DNA of 64,000 nt from Enterobacteriaceae bacterium RIT691 (GTDB lineage: Bacteria > Pseudomonadota > Gammaproteobacteria > Enterobacterales > Enterobacteriaceae). The stretch spans positions 248,001 through 312,000 of the forward strand of contig WJYM01000001.1 of the NCBI GenBank assembly GCA_009668205.1, in the 5' to 3' direction. This document shows, piece after piece, positions 41,537 through 51,132 of this stretch. The position numbers and the translations under genes were made by a program. The first letter of the stretch is position 1. The number at the start of each line of letters is the position of its first letter. The notes beneath the pieces were generated by a model that saw nothing but the letters and a program-made list of their open reading frames with translations, was not told the origin of the DNA and searched no databases.

Positions 41537-42348
41537 GACTTCTTCGACTGCTCACAAAGTGGGGACAAAAATTCAAACAGTTCGCGTGAAAGGTAGCGAA
41601 CGTCAGCATACGCCCTGACGGGGATCACGGGCATCAGCGCATTGCAGATAACCACTTCATCGGCCTGGCGAACCGCCGTTTCCCGGGCATTGACTTCGAC
41701 AACGCGAAAACGACTTTGTGCCAGCAATGCCAAACAACGCTGACGCATGATGCCGTTAACCCCCGCATGGGACAGGCTCGGCGTGAACACCGTATCACCG
41801 GCACGCCAGAACAGGTTCGCGGCGCAGCATTCAGAAACCCACTCTTCGCTGTCAAGCACCAGCGCCTCGTCGGCGTCCGTCTGCTCAAGATGCGTGCGAA
41901 TCAACACCTGCTCAAGACGGTTCAGATGCTTAAGCCCGGCAAGGGCGGGATTGCGTCCCAGACGAACAGGACTGAGTGTCAGCGAGATGCCCTCTTCCCG
42001 CCAGCGGGGATAATGGCCAGGGTATGGCGAGACGGTCAAAATACGCGTGGGGGTAGTACAATTCGCCGCGCTATAGCCGCGCCCGCCGCTGCCGCGAGTC
42101 AGAATAACTTTCAACACTCCCTCATGATGTTCCGAGGCCTGAGCGATCATCTCCTGTTTCAGGCTTTCCCATGCGCTGAAGGGGATCATCAACGCCTGAC
42201 AATTAGCCTCAAGCCGATGCAGGTGTTCTTCAAGCCATTCCACTTTGCCGTCGCGGATCCTGGCCGTCGTAAAACAGCCATCACCAAACTGAATCGCCCG
42301 GTCATTCGCCGGAAGCGTTGCCTGTTCCATACCATTAATCAGGGACAT
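41533..42348 (-). CDS. pabC: Aminodeoxychorismate lyase PabC
   Basis: PLP-dependent lyase of 271 residues that makes p-aminobenzoate for folate. The PLP lysine lies in [13 protein letters not shown], and [11 protein letters not shown] and RGSGGRGYS are fold-IV aminotransferase motifs. I start at [12 protein letters not shown]; the family match begins at SLING. It overlaps mltG by 4 bases. Confidence 0.94.
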   Translation of the reverse strand: MSLINGMEQATLPANDRAIQFGDGCFTTARIRDGKVEWLEEHLHRLEANCQALMIPFSAWESLKQEMIAQASEHHEGVLKVILTRGSGGRGYSAANCTTPTRILTVSPYPGHYPRWREEGISLTLSPVRLGRNPALAGLKHLNRLEQVLIRTHLEQTDADEALVLDSEEWVSECCAANLFWRAGDTVFTPSLSHAGVNGIMRQRCLALLAQSRFRVVEVNARETAVRQADEVVICNALMPVIPVRAYADVRYLSRELFEFLSPLCEQSKKS

Positions 42349-42416
42349 AGCGACTCCTTTTCTCAAGGTTGGTTAGTCTGGCAGCGAGGTTTAATGAAAA
42401 CAAGAGGTTTAAGATG

Positions 42417-42443
42417 AAAGAAAGGCCCGCATTGCGGGCCTTC
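42417..42443 (-). terminator. Hairpin between fabF and pabC
   Basis: Stem AAGGCCCGC / GCGGGCCTT (42422-42430 with 42434-42442), 18 bases after the fabF stop, with a weak U-rich tail. It could partly terminate fab transcripts before pabC. Confidence 0.6.
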
Positions 42444-42460
42444 GGACAACCGAGAATGGA

Positions 42461-43702
42461 TCAGACCTTTTTGAAGATCAGTGAGCCATTGGTACCGCCG
42501 AAACCGAAGGAGTTACACAGGGTGTACTCCATACCACTAACCTGGCGCGCTTCATGAGGCACCAGATCAAGGCCGAGACCCTCTTCCGGGTTATCGAGGT
42601 TGATCGTCGGTGGGACCGACTGGTCGCGCAGCGCCAGAATCGAGTAGATAGACTCAACTGCGCCCGCTGCACCCAGCAGGTGACCTGTCATCGATTTGGT
42701 CGAGCTAACCATCACACGGCTTGCGTCAGCACCGAACACAGATTTCACCGCCTGCGCTTCGGCGATATCGCCCGCAGGGGTGGAAGTACCGTGTGCGTTC
42801 ACATAACCAATCTGACCAGGCTCAATGCCCGCATCACGAATGGCGTTCACCATGGCCAGCGCAGCACCTGCGCCGTTTTCCGGTGGAGAAGTCATGTGAT
42901 AAGCATCGCTGCTCATACCAAAACCAACAACTTCGGCATAAATCTTCGCGCCGCGTTTTTTCGCGTGCTCATACTCTTCGAGCATGATGATGCCTGCACC
43001 GTCACCCAGCACAAAGCCGTCGCGATCTTTGTCCCACGGACGGCTTGCCGCCTGCGGATTTTCATTACGCGTGGACAACGCGCGTGCCGCACCGAAACCG
43101 CCAACGCCCAGCGGGGTACTGGCTTTTTCAGCACCACCTGCCAGCATCGCGTCAGCATCGTTATAAGCAATCATACGTGCCGCATGACCGATGTTATGCA
43201 CACCGGAAGTACATGCTGTGGCAATGGAGATGCTTGGGCCGCGCAGTCCGAACATGATGGTCAGGTGACCTGCCACCATGTTAACAATCGTGGATGGGAC
43301 GAAGAATGGGCTAATCTTACGTGGACCGCCGTTCACCAAAGAACTGTGGTTTTCTTCGATTAGGCCAAGGCCGCCAATGCCGGAGCCGATAGCAGCACCG
43401 ATACGCGTGGCGTTCTCATCCGTCACTTCAAGGCCAGAATCCTGCATGGCCTGAATGCCAGCGACAATTCCATATTGAATGAAGGCATCCATCTTGCGCT
43501 GATCTTTGCGCGAGATAAATTCTTCACAGTTAAAATCCTTTACTAAGCCAGCAAATTTCGTTGCATAGGCGCTAGTATCGAAATGGTCGATCAGGCTGAT
43601 GCCACTCTGACCGGCAAGGAGAGCATTCCAGGTGGACTCTACGGTATTGCCGACAGGAGACAACATGCCAAGTCCGGTCACAACTACACGACGCTTAGAC
43701 AC
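42461..43702 (-). CDS. fabF: 3-oxoacyl-ACP synthase II FabF
   Basis: Condensing enzyme (KAS II) of fatty acid elongation, 413 residues, which controls cis-vaccenate formation at low temperature. Active-site Cys in [14 protein letters not shown] and the two His in NAHGTSTP and [11 protein letters not shown]. The start is GTG ([12 protein letters not shown]), as in E. coli. It follows acpP after an 88-base gap that includes a hairpin. Confidence 0.97.
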   Translation of the reverse strand: MSKRRVVVTGLGMLSPVGNTVESTWNALLAGQSGISLIDHFDTSAYATKFAGLVKDFNCEEFISRKDQRKMDAFIQYGIVAGIQAMQDSGLEVTDENATRIGAAIGSGIGGLGLIEENHSSLVNGGPRKISPFFVPSTIVNMVAGHLTIMFGLRGPSISIATACTSGVHNIGHAARMIAYNDADAMLAGGAEKASTPLGVGGFGAARALSTRNENPQAASRPWDKDRDGFVLGDGAGIIMLEEYEHAKKRGAKIYAEVVGFGMSSDAYHMTSPPENGAGAALAMVNAIRDAGIEPGQIGYVNAHGTSTPAGDIAEAQAVKSVFGADASRVMVSSTKSMTGHLLGAAGAVESIYSILALRDQSVPPTINLDNPEEGLGLDLVPHEARQVSGMEYTLCNSFGFGGTNGSLIFKKV

Positions 43703-43749
43703 GTATGTCCTCCAGGGAGGGATAAAAAAGAGATATTGTGGAACTCAAG

Positions 43750-43780
43750 ATAAAACTCAGGCGGTCGAATGACCGCCTGG
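43750..43780 (-). terminator. Hairpin between acpP and fabF
   Basis: Stem CAGGCGGTC / GACCGCCTG (43758-43766 with 43771-43779) directly after acpP with a short U-rich tail. It probably acts as a leaky terminator or a 3' stabiliser, giving more acpP than fabF mRNA. Confidence 0.6.
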
Positions 43781-43790
43781 AGATGTTCAC

Positions 43791-44027
43791 TTACGCCTGG
43801 TGACCGTTGATGTAATCAATGGCAGCCTGAACGGTGGTGATTTTCTCAGCTTCTTCGTCCGGAATCTCAGTATCAAACTCTTCTTCCAGAGCCATTACCA
43901 GCTCAACGGTGTCAAGAGAATCAGCGCCCAGATCTTCAACAAAAGAAGCATTGTTGGTAACTTCTTCCTGCTTAACGCCCAGCTGTTCGCCGATGATTTT
44001 CTTAACGCGTTCTTCGATAGTGCTCAT
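43791..44027 (-). CDS. acpP: Acyl carrier protein AcpP
   Basis: 78-residue carrier of fatty acid synthesis. Phosphopantetheine Ser in [19 protein letters not shown]; the highly acidic sequence is nearly identical to E. coli. It is the primary-metabolism carrier and distinct from the dlt carrier at 9.3 kb. Confidence 0.99.
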
Positions 44028-44237
44028 ACTCTTAAATTTCCTATCAAAACTCGCTTTCGCGATGGTTTTCGTAGTGTATAAAATGTTGAAAAATTTGCAA
44101 CTAAATCCCGGCAGGTCTTACCACGATTTTACGCTATTTTGAGGGTGTTTGCCCTCATAACGCAAATCATTTTGCACATAAACTTACCCAGGATCGCACA
44201 GACTGCGCGGTTCCTGAGCATTTTGTGCAAACTACGG

Positions 44238-44972
44238 TCAGACCATATACATTCCGCCGTTGACGTGCAGAGTTTCACCGGTGATGTAACTCGCTTCGTC
44301 AGAGGCTAAGAATGCCACCGCGCTGGCAATTTCTTTTGGATCGCCAAGGCGACCCGCCGGAACCGCTGCCAGCGTACCCGCACGCTGCTCTTCAGTCAGC
44401 GCACGCGTCATGTCCGTTTCAATAAAGCCCGGAGCAACAACGTTCACAGTAATACCACGAGACGCAACTTCACGCGCCAGTGACTTACTGAAACCAATCA
44501 GACCCGCTTTCGCCGCAGCGTAGTTAGCCTGACCAGCATTTCCCATGGTACCAACCACAGAACCGATAGTGATAATACGACCATGACGCTTCTTCATCAT
44601 AGCTCGCATTACCGCTTTTGACAGACGGAAAACCGATGACAGGTTGGTTTCGAGAATGTCGTTCCACTCGTCATCTTTCATTCGCATTAACAGGTTATCG
44701 CGAGTGATCCCGGCATTATTGACCAGAATGTCCACTTCGCCAAACTCTGCACGAATATTTCCCAGAACAGATTCGATAGATGCCGGGTCGGTCACATTCA
44801 GCAGCAGACCTTTACCGTTTGCACCCAGATAATCGCTGATGGCCTGAGCACCGCTTTCGCTGGTGGCAGTACCAATCACTTTCGCGCCACGGGCAACGAG
44901 TGTTTCAGCAATCGCGCGGCCAATGCCACGGCTTGCACCGGTAACCAGTGCAACTTTTCCTTCAAAACTCAT
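44238..44972 (-). CDS. fabG: 3-oxoacyl-ACP reductase FabG
   Basis: NADPH-dependent short-chain reductase of 244 residues. Cofactor motif TGASRGIGRAIA, NNAGITRDN, catalytic Ser in IGSVVGTMGNAG and Tyr/Lys in NYAAAKAGLIG. I start at MSFEGKVALVTG; the upstream in-frame residues overlap fabD and are not family-like. A gap of about 210 bases to acpP contains the usual acpP promoter region. Confidence 0.97.
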   Translation of the reverse strand: MSFEGKVALVTGASRGIGRAIAETLVARGAKVIGTATSESGAQAISDYLGANGKGLLLNVTDPASIESVLGNIRAEFGEVDILVNNAGITRDNLLMRMKDDEWNDILETNLSSVFRLSKAVMRAMMKKRHGRIITIGSVVGTMGNAGQANYAAAKAGLIGFSKSLAREVASRGITVNVVAPGFIETDMTRALTEEQRAGTLAAVPAGRLGDPKEIASAVAFLASDEASYITGETLHVNGGMYMV

Positions 44973-44991
44973 GGTTTTGCTTTTCCTCTTA

Positions 44992-45921
44992 TTATTGTTC
45001 AAGCGCCGCAGACATCGCTGCCGGCTCGTTAATGGCCGACGCTGTCAGGGTGTCAACAATACGTTTGGTCAGGCCAGTGAGGACTTTACCCGGGCCGACT
45101 TCATACAGATGCTCTACGCCTTGTGCCGCCATGAACTCAACGGTTTTGGTCCACTGAACCGGGCTGTACAGCTGGCGAACCAGCGCATCGCGGATGGCAT
45201 CAGCAGCCGTTTCACACTTCACGTCGACGTTGTTGATAACCTGGATCTGTGGTGCGTTGAAGGTGATGTTTGCCAGTTCGGCAGCCAGTTTCTCGGCAGC
45301 AGGCTTCATCAGCGCACAGTGAGACGGCACGCTAACCGGCAGCGGCAGCGCACGCTTCGCGCCAGCGGCTTTACAGGCAGCACCTGCACGCTCAACGGCT
45401 TCTTTGTGACCGGCGATAACCACCTGGCCCGGCGAGTTAAAGTTCACCGGAGAAACCACCTGCCCTTCGGCAGACTCTTCACAGGCTTTGGCAATTGACG
45501 CATCGTCCAGGCCGATAATGGCAGACATACCGCCAGTCCCTTCCGGAACGGCTTCCTGCATGAATTTACCGCGCAGTTCAACCAAACGCACAGCGTCAGC
45601 AAATGCGATAACACCCGCACACACCAGCGCAGAGTATTCGCCGAGGCTGTGACCCGCCAGCAGCGCAGGCGCTTTACCGCCCTGCTGTTGCCATACGCGA
45701 TACAGTGCGACGGAAGCCGTCAGCAGTGCAGGCTGGGTCTGCCAGGTTTTGTTCAGTTCTTCTGCCGGTCCCTGTTGGGTCAGCGCCCACAGATCGTAAC
45801 CCAGCGCATCAGAGGCTTCGCGGAACGTTTCTTCGATGACCGGATACTGTGCGGCCATATCAGCCAGCATACCTACAGTCTGAGAACCCTGTCCCGGGAA
45901 CACAAAAGCAAATTGCGTCAT
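44992..45921 (-). CDS. fabD: Malonyl-CoA:ACP transacylase FabD
   Basis: 309-residue enzyme that loads malonate on ACP. FPGQGSQTVGM at the N-terminus, nucleophile Ser in AGHSLGEYSAL and catalytic His in VPSHCALMKPA. It lies 14 bases after fabH and 19 before fabG. Confidence 0.97.
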   Translation of the reverse strand: MTQFAFVFPGQGSQTVGMLADMAAQYPVIEETFREASDALGYDLWALTQQGPAEELNKTWQTQPALLTASVALYRVWQQQGGKAPALLAGHSLGEYSALVCAGVIAFADAVRLVELRGKFMQEAVPEGTGGMSAIIGLDDASIAKACEESAEGQVVSPVNFNSPGQVVIAGHKEAVERAGAACKAAGAKRALPLPVSVPSHCALMKPAAEKLAAELANITFNAPQIQVINNVDVKCETAADAIRDALVRQLYSPVQWTKTVEFMAAQGVEHLYEVGPGKVLTGLTKRIVDTLTASAINEPAAMSAALEQ

Positions 45922-45935
45922 GTTGTAATCCTTAA

Positions 45936-46889
45936 TTAGAAACGAACCAGTGCAGAGCCCCAGGTGAAACCACCGCCGAAGGCTTCCAGCAGCACCAACT
46001 GCCCCCGCTTGATACGGCCATCACGGACGGCTTCATCAAACGCGCACGGCACGGAAGCCGCAGAGGTGTTGCCGTGACGATCCAGCGTAACCACCACGTT
46101 ATCCATCGGCATGCCCAGCTTCTTGGCTGTGGCGCTGATGATACGCAGGTTAGCCTGATGCGGCACCAGCCAGTCCAACTCAGTGCGTTCAAGGTTATTA
46201 GCGGCCAGCGTCTCTTCAACGATGTTGGCCAGCTCTTTCACCGCAACCTTGAAGACTTCATTTCCTGCCATGGTCAGGTTAATGGAATTTTCAGGGTTCA
46301 CACGATCGGCATTCGGCAGCGTGAGCAGATCTCCGTAACGACCGTCTGCATGCAGATGGGTGGAGATAATTCCTGGCTCTTCTGAAGCACTCAGAACGAC
46401 GGCGCCTGCGCCATCGCCAAAAATAATGATCGTCCCGCGATCGGTAGGATCGCAGGTACGGGCCAGCACGTCAGCGCCGATCACCAGGGCGTGTTTCACG
46501 GCCCCGGATTTTACGTACTGATCGGCAATACTCAGCGCATAGGTAAACCCTGCACAGGCCGCAGCAACGTCAAACGCCGGGCAGCCTTTCACACCCAGCA
46601 TCGCTTGGATCTGGCAGGCCGCGCTTGGGAAAGCATGGGTCGCCGAGGTGGTCGCCACCACGATCAGGCCGATGTGTTCTGCCTCTACGCCCGCCATATC
46701 CAGCGCACGTTTTGCAGCTTCAAAGCCCATGGTAGACACTGATTCGTCTGGCGCGGCGATACGACGCTCGCGGATACCTGTGCGGGTGACAATCCACTCA
46801 TCAGAAGTGTCAACCATCTTTTCCAGGTCGGCGTTCGTACGCACTTGTTCAGGCAGATAGCTGCCGGTACCTACAATCTTCGTATACAT
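45936..46889 (-). CDS. fabH: 3-oxoacyl-ACP synthase III FabH
   Basis: 317-residue KAS III that starts fatty acid synthesis from acetyl-CoA. Catalytic Cys in [12 protein letters not shown], His in [12 protein letters not shown] and Asn in [10 protein letters not shown]. Six bases after plsX. Confidence 0.97.
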   Translation of the reverse strand: MYTKIVGTGSYLPEQVRTNADLEKMVDTSDEWIVTRTGIRERRIAAPDESVSTMGFEAAKRALDMAGVEAEHIGLIVVATTSATHAFPSAACQIQAMLGVKGCPAFDVAAACAGFTYALSIADQYVKSGAVKHALVIGADVLARTCDPTDRGTIIIFGDGAGAVVLSASEEPGIISTHLHADGRYGDLLTLPNADRVNPENSINLTMAGNEVFKVAVKELANIVEETLAANNLERTELDWLVPHQANLRIISATAKKLGMPMDNVVVTLDRHGNTSAASVPCAFDEAVRDGRIKRGQLVLLEAFGGGFTWGSALVRF

Positions 46890-46895
46890 GTACGC

Positions 46896-47930
46896 TCAGT
46901 CTTTTGGTGGTAATACAGATTCGAGGCGAGCGGCGATCCGCTGTGGGACCTCACGCTGCACCGCCTGCACTGCCTGTTCAATCGCGACGCTAAATGCGCG
47001 CTGATTGGCTGCACCATGACTCTTAATCACCGTGCCGCGCAATCCTAACAGACAGGCGCCATTATACTGGTCGGGGTTGAGGTGACTGAATCGCCGCGAG
47101 AGGCTTTTTTGTAGCCAATGCTTCACAATTTTCAGCCACCAGGGGCGTTTTTTTCCTTCCCCCTGAGATTTCAGCAGGGAAAGGAACATTCTGACAACGC
47201 CTTCCATGGTTTTTAATGTGACGTTTCCCGTAAAACCGTCACAAACCAGAACATCTGTCTTGCCGGTTAACAACTCATTGGCTTCAAGATAGCCAATATA
47301 GTTGAGGGAAGAGACATTTTTAAGCATCGCTGAAGCATCACGGATGTTTTCGTGGCCCTTCATCTCTTCCTCGCCGATGTTGAGCAGTGCCACGCGCGGA
47401 TGCTGGATACCGACAACCTCTTCGGCCATCACTGCCCCCATCACCGCAAACTGCACCAACATCATGCTGTCGCAATCGACGTTTGCCCCCAAATCGAGGA
47501 CCACTGTTTTCCCCTTCTGCTGATGCGGCAATACCGTCACCAGCGCGGGACGCTCAATGCCTTCAATCGGCTTGAGCAACAATTTTGCCAACCCCATCAG
47601 CGCACCGGTATTTCCGGCACTCACACAGGCCTGGGCTCTGTTTTCTTTTACCAGCTCAAGCGCAATGCGCATTGAACTTCCCCGGCTACTGCGAATGGCC
47701 TGTGCCGGACGTACATCACTGGCAATAACCGACTGAGCAGGGATAACCTGCAGACGTGAACGTTGTTCAAAGTCAGCTTTGGCAAGTAATGGCGTTATCG
47801 TGTCGGGATCGCCGACGAGAAGAAGCGAGAGCTGTGGATTAGCGTGCAGTGCCTGCAAGGCTGCAGGCACCGTCACGGAAGGGCCAAAATCCCCTCCCAT
47901 GACATCTAACGCGAGGGTCAGATGTGTCAA
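46896..47930 (-). CDS. plsX: Phosphate acyltransferase PlsX
   Basis: 344-residue enzyme that makes acyl-phosphate from acyl-ACP for phospholipid synthesis. Conserved [38 protein letters not shown] and [12 protein letters not shown]. The start is TTG (47930), read as [14 protein letters not shown], the same rare start I remember for E. coli. The C-terminus ends about a dozen residues earlier than in E. coli. Confidence 0.95.
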   Translation of the reverse strand: MTHLTLALDVMGGDFGPSVTVPAALQALHANPQLSLLLVGDPDTITPLLAKADFEQRSRLQVIPAQSVIASDVRPAQAIRSSRGSSMRIALELVKENRAQACVSAGNTGALMGLAKLLLKPIEGIERPALVTVLPHQQKGKTVVLDLGANVDCDSMMLVQFAVMGAVMAEEVVGIQHPRVALLNIGEEEMKGHENIRDASAMLKNVSSLNYIGYLEANELLTGKTDVLVCDGFTGNVTLKTMEGVVRMFLSLLKSQGEGKKRPWWLKIVKHWLQKSLSRRFSHLNPDQYNGACLLGLRGTVIKSHGAANQRAFSVAIEQAVQAVQREVPQRIAARLESVLPPKD

Positions 47931-48010
47931 GATTTCGTCGCCGCTCGGCTCGGTGTATTCCCCGCTTACACGGGGAAATCCTCGCTAAGCTTCATCACGC
48001 TCGCGCGTGA

Positions 48011-48196
<186 letters not shown>

Positions 48197-48200
48197 TCAA

Positions 48201-48722
48201 TTACTTACGCTTTAAGCTGGCTAATACGGCAAATGGGTTTGGTTTTTGTGCCTCTTCAGGCAGTTCGCCAAAGACCATGTCCGCGTCGGACACTTCACAG
48301 TGTTCAGAATCATGCACCGGAACTACAGGCAAGGAGAGCATAATTTCATCCTCAACCAATGCCCGCAGATCGATTTCACCGAATTCGTTAACCTCAATCG
48401 GCTCATACGCTTCCGGGAGTGCTTCAGCCTGTTCATCATTTTTGACCGGGCTGAAACAATACGTTATGTGAACGGCATGTGGGAACGGTTTCCCGCAGCG
48501 CTGACATTCGAGCGTCACCGCAACCGTTGCATCACCTTTAATAACGGCGAGACGCTGGTTGTCGATAACGAATGTCATATCGCATTCCACATCGCTGTCC
48601 ACGCTGACGACAGATTCGGCAAGACGCTCCACCTGCTCCGGGGTGTAGACACCCGCGTAGTCGAGGCGTTTTTGAGCGGTACGAACCGGATCAAGAGTCA
48701 GGGGTAATTTTACCTTTTGCAT
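48201..48722 (-). CDS. yceD: 23S rRNA accumulation protein YceD
   Basis: 173-residue DUF177 protein needed for normal 23S rRNA accumulation. A CxxC pair in [10 protein letters not shown] and the acidic stretch [17 protein letters not shown] are visible; the N-terminus [20 protein letters not shown] matches E. coli. First gene of the yceD-rpmF-plsX-fab operon, divergent from yceF. Confidence 0.95.
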   Translation of the reverse strand: MQKVKLPLTLDPVRTAQKRLDYAGVYTPEQVERLAESVVSVDSDVECDMTFVIDNQRLAVIKGDATVAVTLECQRCGKPFPHAVHITYCFSPVKNDEQAEALPEAYEPIEVNEFGEIDLRALVEDEIMLSLPVVPVHDSEHCEVSDADMVFGELPEEAQKPNPFAVLASLKRK

Positions 48723-48863
48723 AGGGCGCGCATATTAACTTTGTAACGTCATAGAGTCAAAGAAAAAGGCACCCGCAGGCGCCTTTTGCCAATTATTCGC
48801 ACACATTGCGGCCTGTAGTTTAAAATGTCGCAATCCGAATCACCAGAGCCTGGTAAAAAAAAT

Positions 48864-49448
48864 ATGCCACAACTTATTCTTGCGTCCACGTCGCCCTACC
48901 GTCGCGAGCTGCTAAAAAAGCTCCAGCTGCCCTTTGAATGCGCGGCGCCAGAGGTCGATGAGATGCCGCTTCCCAGCGAATCACCTCGTCAGTTGGTCCT
49001 AAGGCTGGCGCAGGCCAAAGCACAGGCGCTGGCCGCCCGTTTTCCCGATCATTTGATCATCGGCTCCGATCAGGTTTGCGTGCTGGATGGGAAAATTACC
49101 GGTAAACCTCATACTGAAGAAAACGCCCGTCTGCAGCTACGTAAAGCCAGCGGGCATGTGGTGACGTTTTATACCGGGATTGCGCTGTACAACAGTGCCA
49201 ACGACCATTTGCAGACCGAATGCGAACCTTTTGACGTTCACTTCCGCCAACTGACTGACAGCGAAATTGCGAACTACATCCAAAAAGAGCAGCCGCTCAA
49301 CTGCGCCGGGAGTTTTAAAAGCGAAGGGCTGGGGATCGCGTTGTTCGACAGGCTGGAGGGACGAGATCCTAATACATTGGTGGGCTTACCGCTGATCGCA
49401 CTGTGCAAAATGCTGCGCCACGAACAGTGCAATCCGTTACTGCGCTGA
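48864..49448 (+). CDS. yceF: Maf-family nucleotide pyrophosphatase YceF
   Basis: 194-residue Maf-like enzyme; E. coli YceF hydrolyses 7-methyl-GTP. Motifs [45 protein letters not shown] and [19 protein letters not shown] use the ATG at 48864, which gives the E. coli length, not one 13 codons upstream. Confidence 0.94.
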   Translation: MPQLILASTSPYRRELLKKLQLPFECAAPEVDEMPLPSESPRQLVLRLAQAKAQALAARFPDHLIIGSDQVCVLDGKITGKPHTEENARLQLRKASGHVVTFYTGIALYNSANDHLQTECEPFDVHFRQLTDSEIANYIQKEQPLNCAGSFKSEGLGIALFDRLEGRDPNTLVGLPLIALCKMLRHEQCNPLLR

Positions 49449-49451
49449 AAA

Positions 49452-49479
49452 GCAAAACGCCCCACGAGGGGCGTTTTCA
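49452..49479. terminator. Bidirectional terminator between yceF and rluC
   Basis: Stem AAAACGCCCC / GGGGCGTTTT (49454-49463 with 49468-49477), with A and T runs built into the stem ends, between two converging genes. Confidence 0.85.
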
Positions 49480-50439
49480 TTATGACGGCTTCTGACTGCG
49501 CAATATCTGAAGACAACGTTTAAGGCCGCTGTCCATCGGCGCTTCGATACGAATCGTCTCCCCTGTTCCCGGATGGGTAAACTTCAGCGCTGCGGCGTGC
49601 AGGAATAAACGATTTAGCCCCGTGCCTGCCAGCTGCTTATCGAACTCACGGTCGCCATAACGATCGTCGAATGCTATCGGGTGGCCCGCATGCAGCGTGT
49701 GCACGCGGATCTGGTGAGTACGCCCTGTCACCGGGCTACAGCGCACAAGCGTCGAATTGGCAAAGCGCTCTTCGACTTTAAAGCGCGTTTCCGATGGTTT
49801 CCCTTCCTGACTCACGCGCACAATGCGTTCGCCGCTTTGCAGAATGTTTTTCAGCAACGGCGCCTGCACCACTTTGGTGTGCGATTGCCATTGGCCGCGA
49901 ACCAATGCCAGATAATCCTTCTGCATGCCTTTTTCACGCAGCTGTTCATGCAGTGAACGCAGCGCAGAACGCTTTTTGGCAACCAGCAGTACGCCCGAGG
50001 TGTCACGGTCCAGACGGTGGACAAGCTCAAGGAAACGCGCTTCAGGACGCAGCGCACGCAGGCCTTCAATCACGCCAAAGCTCAGCCCGCTTCCGCCGTG
50101 AACAGCGGTGCCAGAAGGCTTGTTCAGGACCAGAATGTGATCGTCTTCATAAAGAATGACATCACTCAGCGCCGCCACCTTTTGCAGATTTGGCGAAACA
50201 GCGTCTTCTTCACGCTCTGCGACACGCACGGGCGGAATACGCACTTCATCGCCGGCTTCCAGTTTGTACTCTGGTTTTACGCGTTTTTTATTAACGCGAA
50301 CCTCACCCTTACGCAGGATGCGGTAAATCATGCTTTTCGGCACGCCTTTGAGCTGGGTGCGCAAAAAGTTATCAATTCGCTGCCCTGCGTCATCTTCAGC
50401 AATGGCAACCATTTTTACGGTCGGGGTCTCAGTTTTCAT
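49480..50439 (-). CDS. rluC: 23S rRNA pseudouridine synthase RluC
   Basis: 319-residue enzyme that makes pseudouridines 955, 2504 and 2580 in 23S rRNA. An N-terminal S4 domain (QRIDNFLRTQLKGVPKSMIYR) is followed by the catalytic Asp in VHRLDRDTSGVLL and SPVTGRTHQIRVH. Divergent from rne, as in E. coli. Confidence 0.97.
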   Translation of the reverse strand: MKTETPTVKMVAIAEDDAGQRIDNFLRTQLKGVPKSMIYRILRKGEVRVNKKRVKPEYKLEAGDEVRIPPVRVAEREEDAVSPNLQKVAALSDVILYEDDHILVLNKPSGTAVHGGSGLSFGVIEGLRALRPEARFLELVHRLDRDTSGVLLVAKKRSALRSLHEQLREKGMQKDYLALVRGQWQSHTKVVQAPLLKNILQSGERIVRVSQEGKPSETRFKVEERFANSTLVRCSPVTGRTHQIRVHTLHAGHPIAFDDRYGDREFDKQLAGTGLNRLFLHAAALKFTHPGTGETIRIEAPMDSGLKRCLQILRSQKPS

Positions 50440-51132
50440 GGGGGGCGATTCTAAAGAGGCACACGCGTTCGCGCCACTCCTTTTTATGTGCTTATATTAA
50501 CTTCGCCACGGCACACATTTTTTTGGCTCACGGGTCTGATTGCTGCTTATTAGAGCAATCGGTTCCGGAAAGTGAAAAAACTGTGAGTAACCGGGTGATA
50601 AAGGGTAAAAGGCAGCTTGCTATAACAAGGTTAGCAGGGAATAATGATGTCGTTTTCCGTGTAGAACCTTGTAAGTACGAGCGGTTTACGGAATGACCCA
50701 TTTTGTCTGAACGATCTTTTATGCAGCAATGGCGTAAGACGTATTTATCTTTCAGACAGTTAGCGGGCTGCGGGTTGCAGTCCTTACCGGTTGATACTCG
50801 ACATTTCAAGCCGCAGGAAGGCGGCAAACCTGGGATCTCCAGGCGCTACTCCAGTAGATGACTGGAGTAAGCAGGTGAAGCCAACCCATCTGCGACTTGA
50901 AAAAATGAGTATAGAAGGAACCTTCTCTGGAGAATCATTCCCAGGCTGTTCCCCTGAATAATTGCGCTGTGATTCCGTTTGAATCGCAGGCTACCGACAC
51001 TCTGCGCCTCTTAAGCGAGCGACAACCGTGAGGTTGGCGACGTGAACAGTCACGAGGCCATCGGTTTACCCCCGGCAAGGAAAACTCTGCCCGTAGCTTA
51101 GTCGTCAATGCAAGAATAATGAGTAAGTTACG
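50440..51132 (+). promoter_or_regulatory. rluC-rne intergenic region with the structured rne leader
   Basis: About 690 bases without a gene. The right end (about 50985-51080) carries the conserved rne 5' leader of enterobacteria, with GCAGGCTACCGACACTCTGC, GCGACAACCGTGAGGTTGGC and GTCACGAGGCC; in E. coli such hairpins let RNase E cut its own mRNA and adjust its level. The promoter should lie upstream, probably before the ERIC element at 50791-50916, but I cannot place it securely. Confidence 0.8.
50791..50916. repeat. ERIC (IRU) element in the rne upstream region
   Basis: About 126 bases with imperfect inverted ends (GATACTCGACATTTCAAG and CTTGAAAAAATGAGTAT) and a centre (GATCTCCAGGCGCTACTCCA, then GATGACTGGAGTAAGCAGG) that matches the ERIC core around CCCCAGGAGCTTACATAAGT and GTGACTGGGGTGAGCG. 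Length agrees with the 127-base ERIC consensus. Confidence 0.8.

Noticed and set aside
48723-48863. Possible SraB-type small RNA between yceD and yceF
   Set aside because: A small hairpin is visible (48765-48786), but I cannot define promoter, ends or conservation from sequence alone.
50528-50827. 99-codon minus-strand frame upstream of rne
   Set aside because: It overlaps the ERIC element and regulatory DNA and encodes no recognisable protein.
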